DNA from: Clostridium sp. 1001271st1 H5
Lineage (GTDB): Bacteria > Bacillota > Clostridia > Lachnospirales > Lachnospiraceae
DNA length: 64,000 nt
Reading direction: 5' to 3'
Assembly: GCF_005845215.1 (NCBI RefSeq)
Contig: NZ_SPHO01000011.1
Span: 124,001-188,000 of the forward strand
Each line of letters starts with the position of its first letter. Positions within the stretch are counted from its first letter, which is position 1. Position numbers and translations under genes: made by a program. Of the stretch, positions 52,206 through 61,105 are shown piece after piece. The notes beneath the pieces were generated by a model, which searched no databases, had not been told where the DNA came from, and worked only from the letters and a program-made list of their open reading frames with translations.

Positions 52206-53486
52206 TCAGTCGGAAAAAAGCCTGCCGAAAAGCTCTGCCGGCACATATGCCCTGACTGCGATTCCGTCCTCCTGGTACTCCTCCTCCAGAAGCTGGCCGT
52301 ATTTGCGGATGGTCTGGATGCGCCCGGCCTGGCTGTATGGAAATACCTTCTCTAACAGAATCCGCCTGCTGCGGATAATGGCCTGGAGCACCTTCTGCAG
52401 TTCTTCCAGTCCCTCCCCGGTCTTAGCCGAAATACGCACCTGGTAGTCCGATGAGAAATCCCTGGGAATCTGCATGATGCCGCTGTCCTCCTTGGCCTCC
52501 AGTTCACGGAACCGGTCCACCTTGTTGAACACGGTGACAATGGTCTTATCCACAATCTCCAGCTCCTTCAGCGTTTCCTTCACTACATGCATCTGCATAT
52601 CCATCTGGGGATTGGAACAATCCACCACATGGAGAACAATATCGCTGTAGCGCGCCTCCTCCAATGTACTCTTGAACGCCTCTATGAGATGATGGGGAAG
52701 CTTGCGGATAAAGCCCACGGTGTCCGTAAGCAGTATCTGCTGGCCGTCCTCCAGGGTATAGCTTCTGGTGGTAGGGTCCAGGGTGGCAAAAAGCTTATCC
52801 TCAGCCAGGATTCCCGCCCCGGTCAGACGGTTGAGCAGTGTGGACTTGCCGGCGTTGGTATAGCCCACGATGGCGGCGGAAAGGGCAAAATCCTTCTCCC
52901 TCTGCTGCCTGGTCACCTCCCGGTGGCGCTTCACATCCGCCAGTTCCTCCTTAAGCTGCCCGATTCTCTGGTGGATGAGCCTGCGGTCCGTCTCCAGCTT
53001 CTTCTCTCCCGGTCCCCTGGTGCCTATGCCGCCTCCCAGACGCGACAGGGAATTGCGCATGCCCACCAGACGCACAGCCCTGTATTTTAACTGGGCCAGC
53101 TCCACCTGAATCTTGCCCTCCCTTGTGTTGGCCCGCGAAGCAAAGATATCCAGTATGACCATGGTTCTGTCCATGACCTTGGTATCCAGGGCATCCTCCA
53201 GGTTCCTGAGCTGGGCCGGTGACAATTCATCGTCACAGACAACACCTGTGGCCCGGGTATCCCACAGCAGCTCCCTTACCTCATCTATCTTGCCCTTGCC
53301 CAGGTAAGTGCCCGGATGGACCTTTTCCCGGTTCTGGATGATTCTTGCCACGGTCACGGCCCCGGCTGTGGAGACCAGCTCCTCCAGCTCATCCAGGGAG
53401 GCGGGTGTGTCCTCCTCCTCAGCCGTGCTCACAGCCACCAGTATCACCCTCTCCTGCAGTTCACTTAAATCAATTAAATCAGCCAT
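52206..53486 (-). CDS. hflX: Ribosome-associated GTPase HflX
   Basis: A 426-residue GTPase of usual length. The N-terminal HflX domain includes NREKVHPGTYLGKGKIDEV and VCDDELSPAQLRNLE, then a coiled-coil with GGGIGTRGPGEKKLETDRRLI. The G domain has GYTNAGKST (G1, about residue 208), the T of DPTTRSY (G2), DTVGFIRKLP (G3) and NKVD (G4). HflX splits stalled or stressed ribosomes. The gene starts two bases after the stop of the upstream TPR gene, so they share an operon. Confidence 0.95.
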   Translation of the reverse strand: MADLIDLSELQERVILVAVSTAEEEDTPASLDELEELVSTAGAVTVARIIQNREKVHPGTYLGKGKIDEVRELLWDTRATGVVCDDELSPAQLRNLEDALDTKVMDRTMVILDIFASRANTREGKIQVELAQLKYRAVRLVGMRNSLSRLGGGIGTRGPGEKKLETDRRLIHQRIGQLKEELADVKRHREVTRQQREKDFALSAAIVGYTNAGKSTLLNRLTGAGILAEDKLFATLDPTTRSYTLEDGQQILLTDTVGFIRKLPHHLIEAFKSTLEEARYSDIVLHVVDCSNPQMDMQMHVVKETLKELEIVDKTIVTVFNKVDRFRELEAKEDSGIMQIPRDFSSDYQVRISAKTGEGLEELQKVLQAIIRSRRILLEKVFPYSQAGRIQTIRKYGQLLEEEYQEDGIAVRAYVPAELFGRLFSD

Positions 53487-53488
53487 TC

Positions 53489-54541
53489 CTACCTCGTCTT
53501 CAAAAATGCAATCTCATGCTCCGCGGCTTCGTCAGAGCCAAACTCCTTCACAAAGTCCTCAAACAGCGCCAGCGCTTTATCGTACTGCTGTAAGTGTTCG
53601 CAGGCAGCGGCCCTGTTATACGAAAGCTCCTTTAAAAGTTCCCTGTAGCTGTCCGCTCCGGTCCCGCCAGCCGGCGAAACGTCTCCGCTTTCCCCGGCGT
53701 CAGCTTCCTTCTTATCCTTTTTATCCGCCTCTTTATCTGCTTCCCGGTCTTTTTCCTGGAGAGCAGCAGCCTGGGCCGCGGCAGCTACCTGGTACCCTTT
53801 GTCAAATGAATCATAAGCACTCTGGTAATCCTTTGCAGCCATCTGGCATATACCCATTTGATTATAGATTTCACCATGTTCCATCCCACCCTTAATTGCA
53901 TCCTCATAAAGCGCCATGGCCTTATCGTACTCCCTGGCATCCACACAGGCGCTGCCTGCCGCCAGCAGGGCCTCCTGCCTGCCGGGCGCGGGTTTGTCCT
54001 TCTTATCCTTTTCCTCCGCCTCCCGGTAGCGCTTAATGGCATTATCCGTATCTCCCAGCTGTGCATAACAGCTGCTCTGCCTGTACATGTACTCCGGCGT
54101 GTCCGGCTTCATTTCCAGCAAAAGGTCATAGGTATGGATGGCCGCATTATAGTCCTTTAACAGGAACTCTGCGTCCGCCCTGTATAAGAGTACATCCCGG
54201 TTGAAATTCTCTGCTCCCTTGCCGGACTTTTCAAGGGCTGTTTCAAAGGAGCCGATGGCCCCTGCATAGTCCCCTGCCTCCAGCTTCTCAATGCCCTCTG
54301 CACGGAACTGGCGTTTCTTTGAGGTGGTTATGTGGGCCACCAGCCGGAATGTTCCCACTGCAACCAGCCCCACAAGCAGGAGGCAGACTGCCCATGCTAT
54401 GACCGCCTTAATCATCCGGTTTCTTCTGCGGCGCCTGCGCCTGGCACTGGAAACCGGCTTTCCTCCTGCGTATCCCGGGTACTGCCCCTTTGTCCGGGGC
54501 CTTTGCCCGCTGCTGTGTGACCTCTGTCCGCGACTTCCCAT
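53489..54541 (-). CDS. Membrane-anchored TPR protein
   Basis: A 350-residue protein. The first 43 residues are basic and disordered (with RRRRRRRNR), followed by one membrane helix (about 44-66), so the rest probably lies outside the membrane. From about 80 onward are five or more TPR-like units, for example GIEKLEAGDYAGAIGSFETALEKS, YRADAEFLLKDYNAAIHTYDLLLEM and MGICQMAAKDYQSAYDSFDKGYQ. A Lys/Glu-rich spacer (about 262-295) interrupts them. It is probably a scaffold for wall or envelope proteins. It lies between dut-like and hflX genes with very short gaps. Confidence 0.8.
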   Translation of the reverse strand: MGSRGQRSHSSGQRPRTKGQYPGYAGGKPVSSARRRRRRRNRMIKAVIAWAVCLLLVGLVAVGTFRLVAHITTSKKRQFRAEGIEKLEAGDYAGAIGSFETALEKSGKGAENFNRDVLLYRADAEFLLKDYNAAIHTYDLLLEMKPDTPEYMYRQSSCYAQLGDTDNAIKRYREAEEKDKKDKPAPGRQEALLAAGSACVDAREYDKAMALYEDAIKGGMEHGEIYNQMGICQMAAKDYQSAYDSFDKGYQVAAAAQAAALQEKDREADKEADKKDKKEADAGESGDVSPAGGTGADSYRELLKELSYNRAAACEHLQQYDKALALFEDFVKEFGSDEAAEHEIAFLKTR

Positions 54542-54551
54542 ATATTTCTAC

Positions 54552-55067
54552 CTACCTTGCATCCGTACTTCCAAAACCGCCGTTGCGCACATCACTGCAC
54601 TCATCATCCACAGTAATGCCGTAGGGGATGAAGATTCCCTGTGCAAAGCCGGCGCCCTGTCCCAGTTCCACAGTCTTTCCCTCCCTGGAATCATTGGTCA
54701 CCTTTATGAACATATGGCCCTCATTGTCCGAATAAAAATAGTCGCTGTCAATGATGCCCACCGTGTTGTTCAGCTGGAGCCTGAACTTGAATCCCAGGCT
54801 GCTGCGCGGAAAAATCTGAAGCACCCATCCAGTGTCAATCTCAGCCCTGACGCCTGTGGGGACTTTCATGCTTTCGCCCGGAGCCAGGGTAAGGGGAACC
54901 GGCATGAAGAAATCATATCCGGCAGAACCGGATGTGGCCCTGGCCGGGAGCCGGATTCCTTCATAAATATGTATTATCTCTTCCTCCGGCGTATCCGGGA
55001 AGGTATCGGACCAATCTGCCTTGAACTGTTCAAAACTAACTTTATGAAATTTCGCGATTCTCTGCAT
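54552..55067 (-). CDS. dut: dUTPase-like nucleotidohydrolase
   Basis: A 171-residue protein of the trimeric dUTPase fold, which hydrolyses dUTP to dUMP and keeps uracil out of DNA. Motifs are ATSGSAGYDFF (about residue 45), IFPRSSLGFK (about 85), the substrate-binding NTVGIIDSDYF (about 100), GAGFAQGIF (about 138) and a C-terminal NGGFGSTDAR that matches the nucleotide-closing GFGSTG arm. The length is slightly above the usual 145-150 because of an N-terminal extension. It leads the TPR-hflX run on the minus strand. Confidence 0.88.
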   Translation of the reverse strand: MQRIAKFHKVSFEQFKADWSDTFPDTPEEEIIHIYEGIRLPARATSGSAGYDFFMPVPLTLAPGESMKVPTGVRAEIDTGWVLQIFPRSSLGFKFRLQLNNTVGIIDSDYFYSDNEGHMFIKVTNDSREGKTVELGQGAGFAQGIFIPYGITVDDECSDVRNGGFGSTDAR

Positions 55068-55234
55068 AATTCTCTCCTGTCTCTTTCATACTTTTACAAG
55101 TCTATCATAATCCTATGGAATTTTCTACTTTATTTTTTATTCCTTCTTTATTAGAAACTTTGATATATTCATATTCATTACAATCATATAGGAACTTCAC
55201 TTTTAGAAGTATTACACTGAACAGAGGGACATTT

Positions 55235-55498
55235 ATGAAAATCTCCTACAATTCCCAGCCACAGAGAAACCTGATTGGCGAACAAATCTTCAAGCTGCGC
55301 AAGGGCAAAAAACTATCCCAGAAGGAAATGGCTGCCCAGCTTCAGGTGCAGGGCTATTATTTCAGCGAACTGACTATTTTAAGGATTGAAAAGGGCAAAC
55401 GTCTTGTAACGGACATTGAGCTTAAGATACTCTGCGACTATTTCCATATCACCCCCAACGACCTTCTGGGATACGGGGATGACGGGCATCTGGTATAG
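55235..55498 (+). CDS. Small XRE-family regulator
   Basis: An 87-residue helix-turn-helix protein; AGAGGG stands nine bases before the ATG at 55235, and an ATG at 55115 would add an unrelated hydrophobic leader. GEQIFKLRKGKKLSQKEMAAQLQVQGYYFSELTILRIEKGKRLVTDIELKILCDYFHITPNDLL is a complete Cro/CI-type domain with no ligand domain. It is divergent from the dut operon. The target is unknown; autoregulation is usual for this type. Confidence 0.85.
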   Translation: MKISYNSQPQRNLIGEQIFKLRKGKKLSQKEMAAQLQVQGYYFSELTILRIEKGKRLVTDIELKILCDYFHITPNDLLGYGDDGHLV

Positions 55499-55633
55499 CA
55501 ATGCATTGTACGTGTATTTATGCATTATATAGTGAATTCCCCCACTACTACATTTCAGCCTAATGTTTTTTTCACCTCTGGGATACAATAATACAAAAGA
55601 TTTTGTAGATAATAGACAATGGTGGTGAAAAGC

Positions 55634-55963
55634 ATGATGAGTTATGAGCTGGAGCGCATAGAAGAACTTTGCAGAGAGCGGGGATGGAGTCATTACCGCC
55701 TGGCACTGGAGATGGATACTTCCCCTAATAATATAGGCAACCTGTTCAGACGTACCACGGTTCCCAGTATACCGACCATACGGCGCATCTGCGAAGTCAT
55801 GGGAATAACCATGGCCCAGTTCTACAGCACCGATGGCATACAGGTTACCCTGAACGAACAGCAGAGACGGATTATGGACCTGTATGATAAATTGGACCCT
55901 CTGGATAAATCAAAGGCAGAAGCCTACATGGAAGGTTTGTCAGCCAAGGCAAAGGATATATAG
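55634..55963 (+). CDS. XRE-family regulator with short C-terminal tail
   Basis: A 109-residue protein. Several closely spaced starts exist (55619, 55634, 55637); 55634 has the best-placed GGTGG. The HTH reads IEELCRERGWSHYRLALEMDTSPNNIGNLFRRTTVPSIPTIRRICEVMGITMAQFY. A helical tail ending KSKAEAYMEGLSAKAKDI may mediate dimerization. It shares its gapped HTH style with the protein at 61106-61516, suggesting paralogy. It is monocistronic, ending at the next terminator. Confidence 0.82.
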   Translation: MMSYELERIEELCRERGWSHYRLALEMDTSPNNIGNLFRRTTVPSIPTIRRICEVMGITMAQFYSTDGIQVTLNEQQRRIMDLYDKLDPLDKSKAEAYMEGLSAKAKDI

Positions 55964-55977
55964 GCAAAGCAGCAGCC

Positions 55978-56045
55978 AAAAGCAGCCCTGGACCGGCGTA
56001 TTGGAATTCCAATTCGCTGCCCGGACTGCTTTTTTCATGTTTCTT
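55978..56045 (+). terminator. Terminator after the second XRE gene
   Basis: AAAAGCAG (55978-55985) pairs with CTGCTTTT (56036-56043), and the long arm between them contains an inner palindrome, TTGGAATTCCAA. A T-run ends the structure. Confidence 0.8.
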
Positions 56046-56199
56046 TACTTTTATTTTACATTTCGACACAGTTTTTCTGCTTCCTGCGCCGGGGAATGTA
56101 TGGAAGAGCTTCCATAAACCGGAAATAAACAGGGCGCAGGATACCATCTGACACGGCTCCCTGCATGCTCCCCGATGCCATTGTGCAATCCCCTGCCCG

Positions 56200-56826
56200 T
56201 CAATGAAGGACCTTCATCAGAGCCAGGACCATCAGCAGAACGCCGCTGATCCAGGACAGGTCGCACCGGAAACGGGAGGCCACCTTGCGGCCCAGCCACA
56301 GGCCGCCGTACATCATACACACTCCCACGGCAAAGGACAGCACCAGGGTGGCTGCCACGGGAATATCCAGCAGGGCCGCCATGGTTCCGGCCACCAGGCT
56401 GTCTATGGACATGGCCAGGGCCAGGAATACGGTTTCCTTCCATCCCAGGGACTGGGAACCGTCCACATCCGCTGCCATGGGGTCCCCGTAAATATTGACT
56501 ATAACCTTTAGCCCTGACAGGGAAAAGCTTAAATTCCGGCGGATACAGCAATGGCGGTTAATATAGGCCTTAATGCTGTAGTCCAGGAACTTGATGAATC
56601 CCAGCAGGAACAGGCTTACAAAGCAGATGATTCTGGTCACATCCCCCGGAAGGACAGCGCTTATAACGCTGCCCAGACCCAGGGCCAGGCCCAGACAACC
56701 GCTGCATATACCATTTAACAGAGCCACCTTTCCCCAGCCCACATGGACCCGGTTGGCTCCATAGGCCAGGCTGGCCACAAAGGTATCTGTACAGAGGGCA
56801 AATACTAAAATCAGACTTCCAAGCAT
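56200..56826 (-). CDS. ytaF: Sporulation membrane protein YtaF / MntP-like
   Basis: A 208-residue protein with six predicted membrane helices in two homologous halves, each beginning with a short acidic motif: ALCTDTFVASLAYG (about residue 10) and ALAMSIDSLVAGTMAAL (about 137). This matches the YtaF family, related to the manganese exporter MntP. YtaF is linked to sporulation in Bacillus, but its role in Clostridia is little known. A central basic loop has two adjacent cysteines (RHCCIRR). It follows scpB by 79 bases on the same strand. Confidence 0.85.
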   Translation of the reverse strand: MLGSLILVFALCTDTFVASLAYGANRVHVGWGKVALLNGICSGCLGLALGLGSVISAVLPGDVTRIICFVSLFLLGFIKFLDYSIKAYINRHCCIRRNLSFSLSGLKVIVNIYGDPMAADVDGSQSLGWKETVFLALAMSIDSLVAGTMAALLDIPVAATLVLSFAVGVCMMYGGLWLGRKVASRFRCDLSWISGVLLMVLALMKVLH

Positions 56827-56905
56827 GATATCAACTTTTTCTTTTTATTTTAGTATATTCCTCATGTACGGCTTTGGGAATCTCTCCTGTGTACAAACAC
56901 AGGCG

Positions 56906-57667
56906 TCAGGCCTCCGGTTCCCCATCTTCACCCGCGGTTTCCTCCGCAGCCTCAGCCGGCAGTTCCTCCAGCTTAAGCTGCAGCTCCTCTTCCACCTCTG
57001 CCTTGATTTCCGCCTCCTGTTCAGGACCCAGGTCCGGCAAATCCTGGACAGAGCCAACGCCGAATCTGCGCAGGAATTCCTCAGTGGTGGCAAAAAGGGC
57101 GGGACGGCCGGGCGCATCCAGGCGGCCCACCTCGTAGACCAGGTTATACTCCACCAGACGGTTCACCGCATGGTCGGATTTGACGCCTCGTATCTTCTCA
57201 ATCTCCATCTTGGTCACCGGCTGCTTGTAGGCAATGATGGACAAGGTTTCCAGCACCACCTCTGTCAGAACCTGTTTCCTGGGGGCGGAGGCCACCCGTA
57301 TCAGGTTTTCGTAGTAGGCTGCCTTGGTGCACATCTGGTAGCTGTCCTCCAGCTGGGTTATCTCCATGCCGCTTCTGGCTGACCGGTACCGCTTTGTCAG
57401 ACGTTCCACCGCCTTCCTGGCCACCTCCTCCGGCTGCCCGATGGCTGCCGCCAGCTGGCGCAGCTCCACCGACCTTCCCATGGTAAAGAGCACTGCTTCT
57501 ATGACAGCCTCCTGCTCCTTTTCGTCCTCTGTGGGAGGAAAGGCAAGCTCCATCTGTCCCTCCGGCTCCTTTGATTCTTTTTTCTCACTTCCGGCCAGCT
57601 TTCCGGTGCGGGTTTCGACCACGCCGGCCCCGGCCTCCAGGGCTTCTATTCTGTCTTGATTGCTCAT
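56906..57667 (-). CDS. scpB: Segregation and condensation protein B
   Basis: A 253-residue ScpB that, with ScpA and Smc, compacts the chromosome. The core of two winged helices (about residues 55-215) includes AVLFTMGRSVELRQLAAAIG, ETLSIIAYKQPVTKMEIEKIRGV and GRPALFATTEEFLRRFG. The N-terminal 50 residues and the Glu-rich tail are low complexity. An ATG at 57667 or a GTG at 57697 could start it; either overlaps or nearly overlaps the scpA stop, so the pair is coupled. Confidence 0.95.
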   Translation of the reverse strand: MSNQDRIEALEAGAGVVETRTGKLAGSEKKESKEPEGQMELAFPPTEDEKEQEAVIEAVLFTMGRSVELRQLAAAIGQPEEVARKAVERLTKRYRSARSGMEITQLEDSYQMCTKAAYYENLIRVASAPRKQVLTEVVLETLSIIAYKQPVTKMEIEKIRGVKSDHAVNRLVEYNLVYEVGRLDAPGRPALFATTEEFLRRFGVGSVQDLPDLGPEQEAEIKAEVEEELQLKLEELPAEAAEETAGEDGEPEA

Positions 57668-57680
57668 ACGATTCCATCCA

Positions 57681-58481
57681 TCATCCTTCAAAATCACCCA
57701 GCTGGGTCAAATCCAGCTCCTCTTCCTCGCCTTCCTGCTCCAGCGTCTCTATGTCCATGTCCCCAAAGGTCTCCTCCTGGCTCAGGTGAATCTTTCCTAT
57801 CTTCATCAGCTCCAGCACGGCCAGAAAGGTGACCACCACCTCCAGCTTGTCCGATTGTCCCTCCAGAAGCTCCCTGAAGCTGAATCTGCGCTTTCTCCTG
57901 GCGTAGGTCAGTACATTCCCTATCTTCTGTTCCAGGCTTACAGGCTCCCTGCGTATGGTTCCGAAATTGCTTCGGATAGGGTCAATCTTATCCTCCTTGC
58001 GCTTCATAACCTGTTCAAAGATTCTCTGAAGCTTTGCCAGGGTAAGTCCGTCCAAAAGCTTGTCCAAATCCACGGGCGGCTCGTATTTCGCCACCTCAGG
58101 CGGCAGGGTGGAGGGCTTGTAGAGATGCTTTAGGGCCCCGTCCTCCCGGTCGGCCAGCTCGTCGGCCATCAGCTTATATTTCTTATATTCCAGCAGGCGC
58201 ATGACCAGCTCAGCCCTTGGGTCAATCTCCTCCCCTTCCTCATCCACTTCCTTCGGAAGGAGCATCCTGGCCTTAATGTCAAGCAGGGTGGCTGCCATTA
58301 CCAGGAACTCGCTGACAATGTTTAAGTCCTCCCGTTCCATATGGCGCACATAATCCAGGTACTGGGCCGTGATTTCCACAATGGGAATATCATATATGTT
58401 AATCTTATTTTTTTCAATGAGATGGAGCAGCAGGTCCAGAGGGCCTTCAAAATGCTCCAGCTTATAGGATATGGTTTCCAT
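57681..58481 (-). CDS. scpA: Segregation and condensation protein A
   Basis: A 266-residue kleisin that bridges the Smc heads. The N-terminal segment YKLEHFEGPLDLLLHLIEKNKINIYDIPIVEITAQYLDYV is the family hallmark, and the acidic middle and C-terminal winged helix (FRELLEGQSDKLEVVVTFLAVLELMKIGKIHLSQEETFGDI-like) are typical. It lies upstream of scpB on the same strand, as usual in Firmicutes. Confidence 0.95.
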   Translation of the reverse strand: METISYKLEHFEGPLDLLLHLIEKNKINIYDIPIVEITAQYLDYVRHMEREDLNIVSEFLVMAATLLDIKARMLLPKEVDEEGEEIDPRAELVMRLLEYKKYKLMADELADREDGALKHLYKPSTLPPEVAKYEPPVDLDKLLDGLTLAKLQRIFEQVMKRKEDKIDPIRSNFGTIRREPVSLEQKIGNVLTYARRKRRFSFRELLEGQSDKLEVVVTFLAVLELMKIGKIHLSQEETFGDMDIETLEQEGEEEELDLTQLGDFEG

Positions 58482-58510
58482 TCTTTCACCTGTCCGCGAT
58501 ATTCAGTCTG

Positions 58511-59383
58511 TCACGCCCGTTTCAGGCGGATTAATGCCAGCTGGGGCCTGTTGTTGAGCCGGATGTTGATGGAGTGGGTCCCCAGTCCCCGGCTGACAAT
58601 CATCCGTTTTCCGTCCCGTTCAAAATCCCCGGCGCACCAGGGAAGAAAGAACTGGTACTGGGGCGTCATCACTCCCCCCAGTCCCGGTATACGGATGGTT
58701 CCTCCATGAAAATGTCCCGCCAGGGTCAGGTCCGCTCCCCACCGGGCATATGAATCAAAATACAGGGGGGAATGGGCCAGAAGGATGGTAAAAGGCTCCT
58801 TCTTACAGGCAGAGGGACCTCTGCCCAGTTTCCGTTCCATATAGCCCTCCGGCATAGACGGCACCTTCTGGTACAGGGCCTTCCGGTAAAAGCAGGGCGC
58901 CAGGTCCAGGCCCGCAATCCGGATGTCCCTTCCCAGCATGGACCAGCTGTCCTCCAGGTAATGAACCCCCATGGCAGTCATGGCATCCCTGTATTCCTCA
59001 TACAGGTCACCGTATAAACCGCGCTCCCATACCATACGGTTCTCATGGTTTCCGTTGCCGCAGTACACCGGATAGCTGGCAGCCAGCTGGCGGAACAGCT
59101 TCAGCGGAACCTTTATGTCCCTCTTTCCCTTGCAGACCATCATGTCTCCGCCGGATAACACTGCATCCGGATTCAGACGGCGGATGGCTGCCACCAGCTC
59201 CCCGTTGTCCCGGCCAAACTCGTTGTTGTGAAGGTCGGACAGGAATACCAGGGTCCTGTCCCTGTCCAGTTTGCCGGAAATAATTTCTGTTACTTCCACT
59301 GAAAAATGCTTTTTTTCGTACTCTGACCGCAGCAGACAGGCAGCGCCTGCCGCCGCGGTCAGGGCGGCGGCTTCTTTCCACAT
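58511..59383 (-). CDS. Membrane-bound metallophosphoesterase
   Basis: A 290-residue phosphoesterase. The start at 59383 has AAAGGA nine bases ahead; an ATG three codons earlier abuts that site. A short N-terminal hydrophobic stretch (AAALTAAAGAACLL) suggests a membrane anchor. Metal-binding motifs are FLSDLHNNEFG (about residue 48), SGGDMM (about 78), GNGNHE (about 107), LLAHSP (about 205) and GHFHGG (about 225), as in the YkuE-like group. The substrate (phospholipid or nucleotide) is unknown. It lies upstream of scpA. Confidence 0.88.
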   Translation of the reverse strand: MWKEAAALTAAAGAACLLRSEYEKKHFSVEVTEIISGKLDRDRTLVFLSDLHNNEFGRDNGELVAAIRRLNPDAVLSGGDMMVCKGKRDIKVPLKLFRQLAASYPVYCGNGNHENRMVWERGLYGDLYEEYRDAMTAMGVHYLEDSWSMLGRDIRIAGLDLAPCFYRKALYQKVPSMPEGYMERKLGRGPSACKKEPFTILLAHSPLYFDSYARWGADLTLAGHFHGGTIRIPGLGGVMTPQYQFFLPWCAGDFERDGKRMIVSRGLGTHSINIRLNNRPQLALIRLKRA

Positions 59384-59426
59384 ATGGTTCATTCCTTTAT
59401 TTAACGGCCTCTTCTTTAATAGGCTC

Positions 59427-60113
59427 CTATGGCTGCTTCAATATAAGCCTTCCGGTCTCAAAGAGGCCGATTACATCCGTAAGGCTGTCGCAGCAGGCAG
59501 TCAGCAGCTTCCTGATTTCTTCGTCCGGCTGGTCCTGGTCAGGTACCATCACAGGATTAAAACCGCCTGCCGCCGCTGCCTTGATTCCGTTAAAGCTGTC
59601 TTCCAGGACAACGCATGACCCAGGCTCCACTCCCAGGCGCCGGGCTGCCAGCAGAAAAATGGCGGGGTTTGGTTTTGCTTCCTTTACCATGTCCCCGTAT
59701 ATGTAATCATCAAAATAATCCTCCACTCCGGCACCCTTAACATTGCCCTGGGTCCAGCCTTCACTGCTGGCCGTTGCCACGGCTGTCTTTATATTGTGTG
59801 ATTTCAGATATATGAGCAGTTCCTTAAGGCCCTTTTTTACCGGAACCCCGTGCTGGGCAATCCAGCGGTAGGAATACTGACGCTTTTCTTCCCGGAACCG
59901 GTCATAGTCCTTCATGGCATCTTCACCGAACTGCCGGGTGCAGACCTGTTTTACCTTGTCCGGCTTGCATCCCCGGATGTCCCGGAGGAAATTGCTGTCC
60001 ACATGGATACCGTATTTCGGCCCTACTTCAAACCAGGATGTGGCGGCCAGACTCTCCGTATCAAACATAAGTCCGTCCTGGTCAAATATGACTGCTTGAA
60101 TTTGTTTTGGCAT
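59427..60113 (-). CDS. HAD-superfamily phosphatase
   Basis: A 228-residue HAD hydrolase of the beta-phosphoglucomutase-like group. The nucleophile motif is FDQDGLMFDTE (about residue 10), motif II TAVATASS (about 110), motif III Lys in VKEAKPNP (about 145) and motif IV VLEDSFNGIKAA (about 170). A helical cap lies between the first two. The AAGGAG site is well placed before the ATG. Its sugar phosphate or nucleotide substrate cannot be told from sequence. Confidence 0.88.
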   Translation of the reverse strand: MPKQIQAVIFDQDGLMFDTESLAATSWFEVGPKYGIHVDSNFLRDIRGCKPDKVKQVCTRQFGEDAMKDYDRFREEKRQYSYRWIAQHGVPVKKGLKELLIYLKSHNIKTAVATASSEGWTQGNVKGAGVEDYFDDYIYGDMVKEAKPNPAIFLLAARRLGVEPGSCVVLEDSFNGIKAAAAGGFNPVMVPDQDQPDEEIRKLLTACCDSLTDVIGLFETGRLILKQP

Positions 60114-60227
60114 TTATCTGTTCTCCTTCATCAGGTGATTATCAGGTTTTTGTCTCATTTTCAAAGGGCGCAGCAGGCCCTGACCGGACTTTAATCCATC
60201 AGGGCCGCGGGCTTTGCCTGCGTGGAC

Positions 60228-60257
60228 ATTATACCACCCTCTCACCCTCTTTGTAAA
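60228..60257 (-). promoter_or_regulatory. Promoter of the HAD phosphatase gene
   Basis: On the minus strand TTTACA (60257-60252) and TATAAT (60233-60228) are 18 bases apart. The leader of about 110 bases that follows contains a perfect GGCCCTGA/TCAGGGCC hairpin near 60170-60205 with no T-run. Confidence 0.65.
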
Positions 60258-60277
60258 ATCTTATTTTGCCTGCGCAG

Positions 60278-60892
60278 CTACTTTGCCTGATTATTCTTGT
60301 GCAAATACCATGGAGCCAGCTCCCTGCGGGCAAAATAGCCCTGGTCGTGGCGGCACACCGGACAATACTGGGGGGGTTCCTCCCCTTCATATATATATCC
60401 GCAGTTGGTGCAAATCCATGTCTCCCTCTGCTGGCATACGTACAGGTTCCCGGCTCCCAGCAAATCGGCCAGATACTGGAAACGCTCTCCATGGGTTTTC
60501 TCAATCTCTGCAATCATGCGGAAGGTGGCTGCAATCTGGGAAAATCCTTCCTTTTCCGCGATGTCCCCGAAGGACTTGTATACCACGTCATGCTCCTCGT
60601 ATTCATTGTGGGACGCCGCATTGAGCTGGGACAGGGTATTCTTCTCCAAATCCACCGGATAACCTCCGTCTATGAATATGGTTTCCTTATCCAGCGGCTT
60701 CAGATAGTCGTAAAATATCTCTGCGTGCTCCTTTTCCTGGTCTGCCGTGTAGCGGAATACAGCCTCCACCATGGGCATCTTCTGCTCCTTTGCCAGCCCC
60801 GCCGCAAAGGTGTAGCGGTTCCTGGCCTGGCTCTCGCCTGCAAAGGCTCTCATAAGATTTTTAGCTGTCTCGCTGGTCTTAAAATCACTCAT
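60278..60892 (-). CDS. rbr: Rubrerythrin
   Basis: A 204-residue peroxide-scavenging protein of anaerobes. The four-helix diiron domain has the paired motifs ESQARNRY (about residue 20), DQEKEHAE (about 52), EYEEHD (about 97) and EIEKTHGE (about 130). The C-terminal rubredoxin-like iron site is CTNCGYIYEG and CPVCRHDQGYF. It reduces hydrogen peroxide to water with electrons from NAD(P)H via rubredoxin-type carriers. AGGAGGAG precedes the ATG. It has its own transcription unit. Confidence 0.96.
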   Translation of the reverse strand: MSDFKTSETAKNLMRAFAGESQARNRYTFAAGLAKEQKMPMVEAVFRYTADQEKEHAEIFYDYLKPLDKETIFIDGGYPVDLEKNTLSQLNAASHNEYEEHDVVYKSFGDIAEKEGFSQIAATFRMIAEIEKTHGERFQYLADLLGAGNLYVCQQRETWICTNCGYIYEGEEPPQYCPVCRHDQGYFARRELAPWYLHKNNQAK

Positions 60893-60990
60893 GGATTCTC
60901 CTCCTAATCATATATGAAAACAGTGTGACATACGGTCATTCCTACTATTCCCATTTTTCTCTCTTTTATTCCCATTTCTGCCAATCATCC

Positions 60991-61079
60991 TTGTATTTGC
61001 GCCGGTTTCATGGTATAATCCATTTATTGATAATAGCCAGTGACATGTATCGCACGTAAGTGACCAAAGGACGGTCACT
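60991..61079 (+). promoter_or_regulatory. Promoter and palindrome upstream of Lys-rich HTH gene
   Basis: TTGTAT (60991-60996) and TATAAT (61014-61019) with 17-base spacing form a near-consensus promoter. In the leader AGTGACC (61059-61065) and GGTCACT (61073-61079) make a perfect inverted repeat seven bases apart, 27 bases before the ATG. It is a likely operator for the HTH protein itself. Confidence 0.7.
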
Positions 61080-61105
61080 AAGTGCTCATAACGAAGGGAG
61101 AAGAT

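Noticed and set aside
56051..56551. 166-codon minus-strand frame rich in Gly, Pro and Arg
   Set aside because: It is a shifted-frame shadow of ytaF with improbable composition and no ribosome site.
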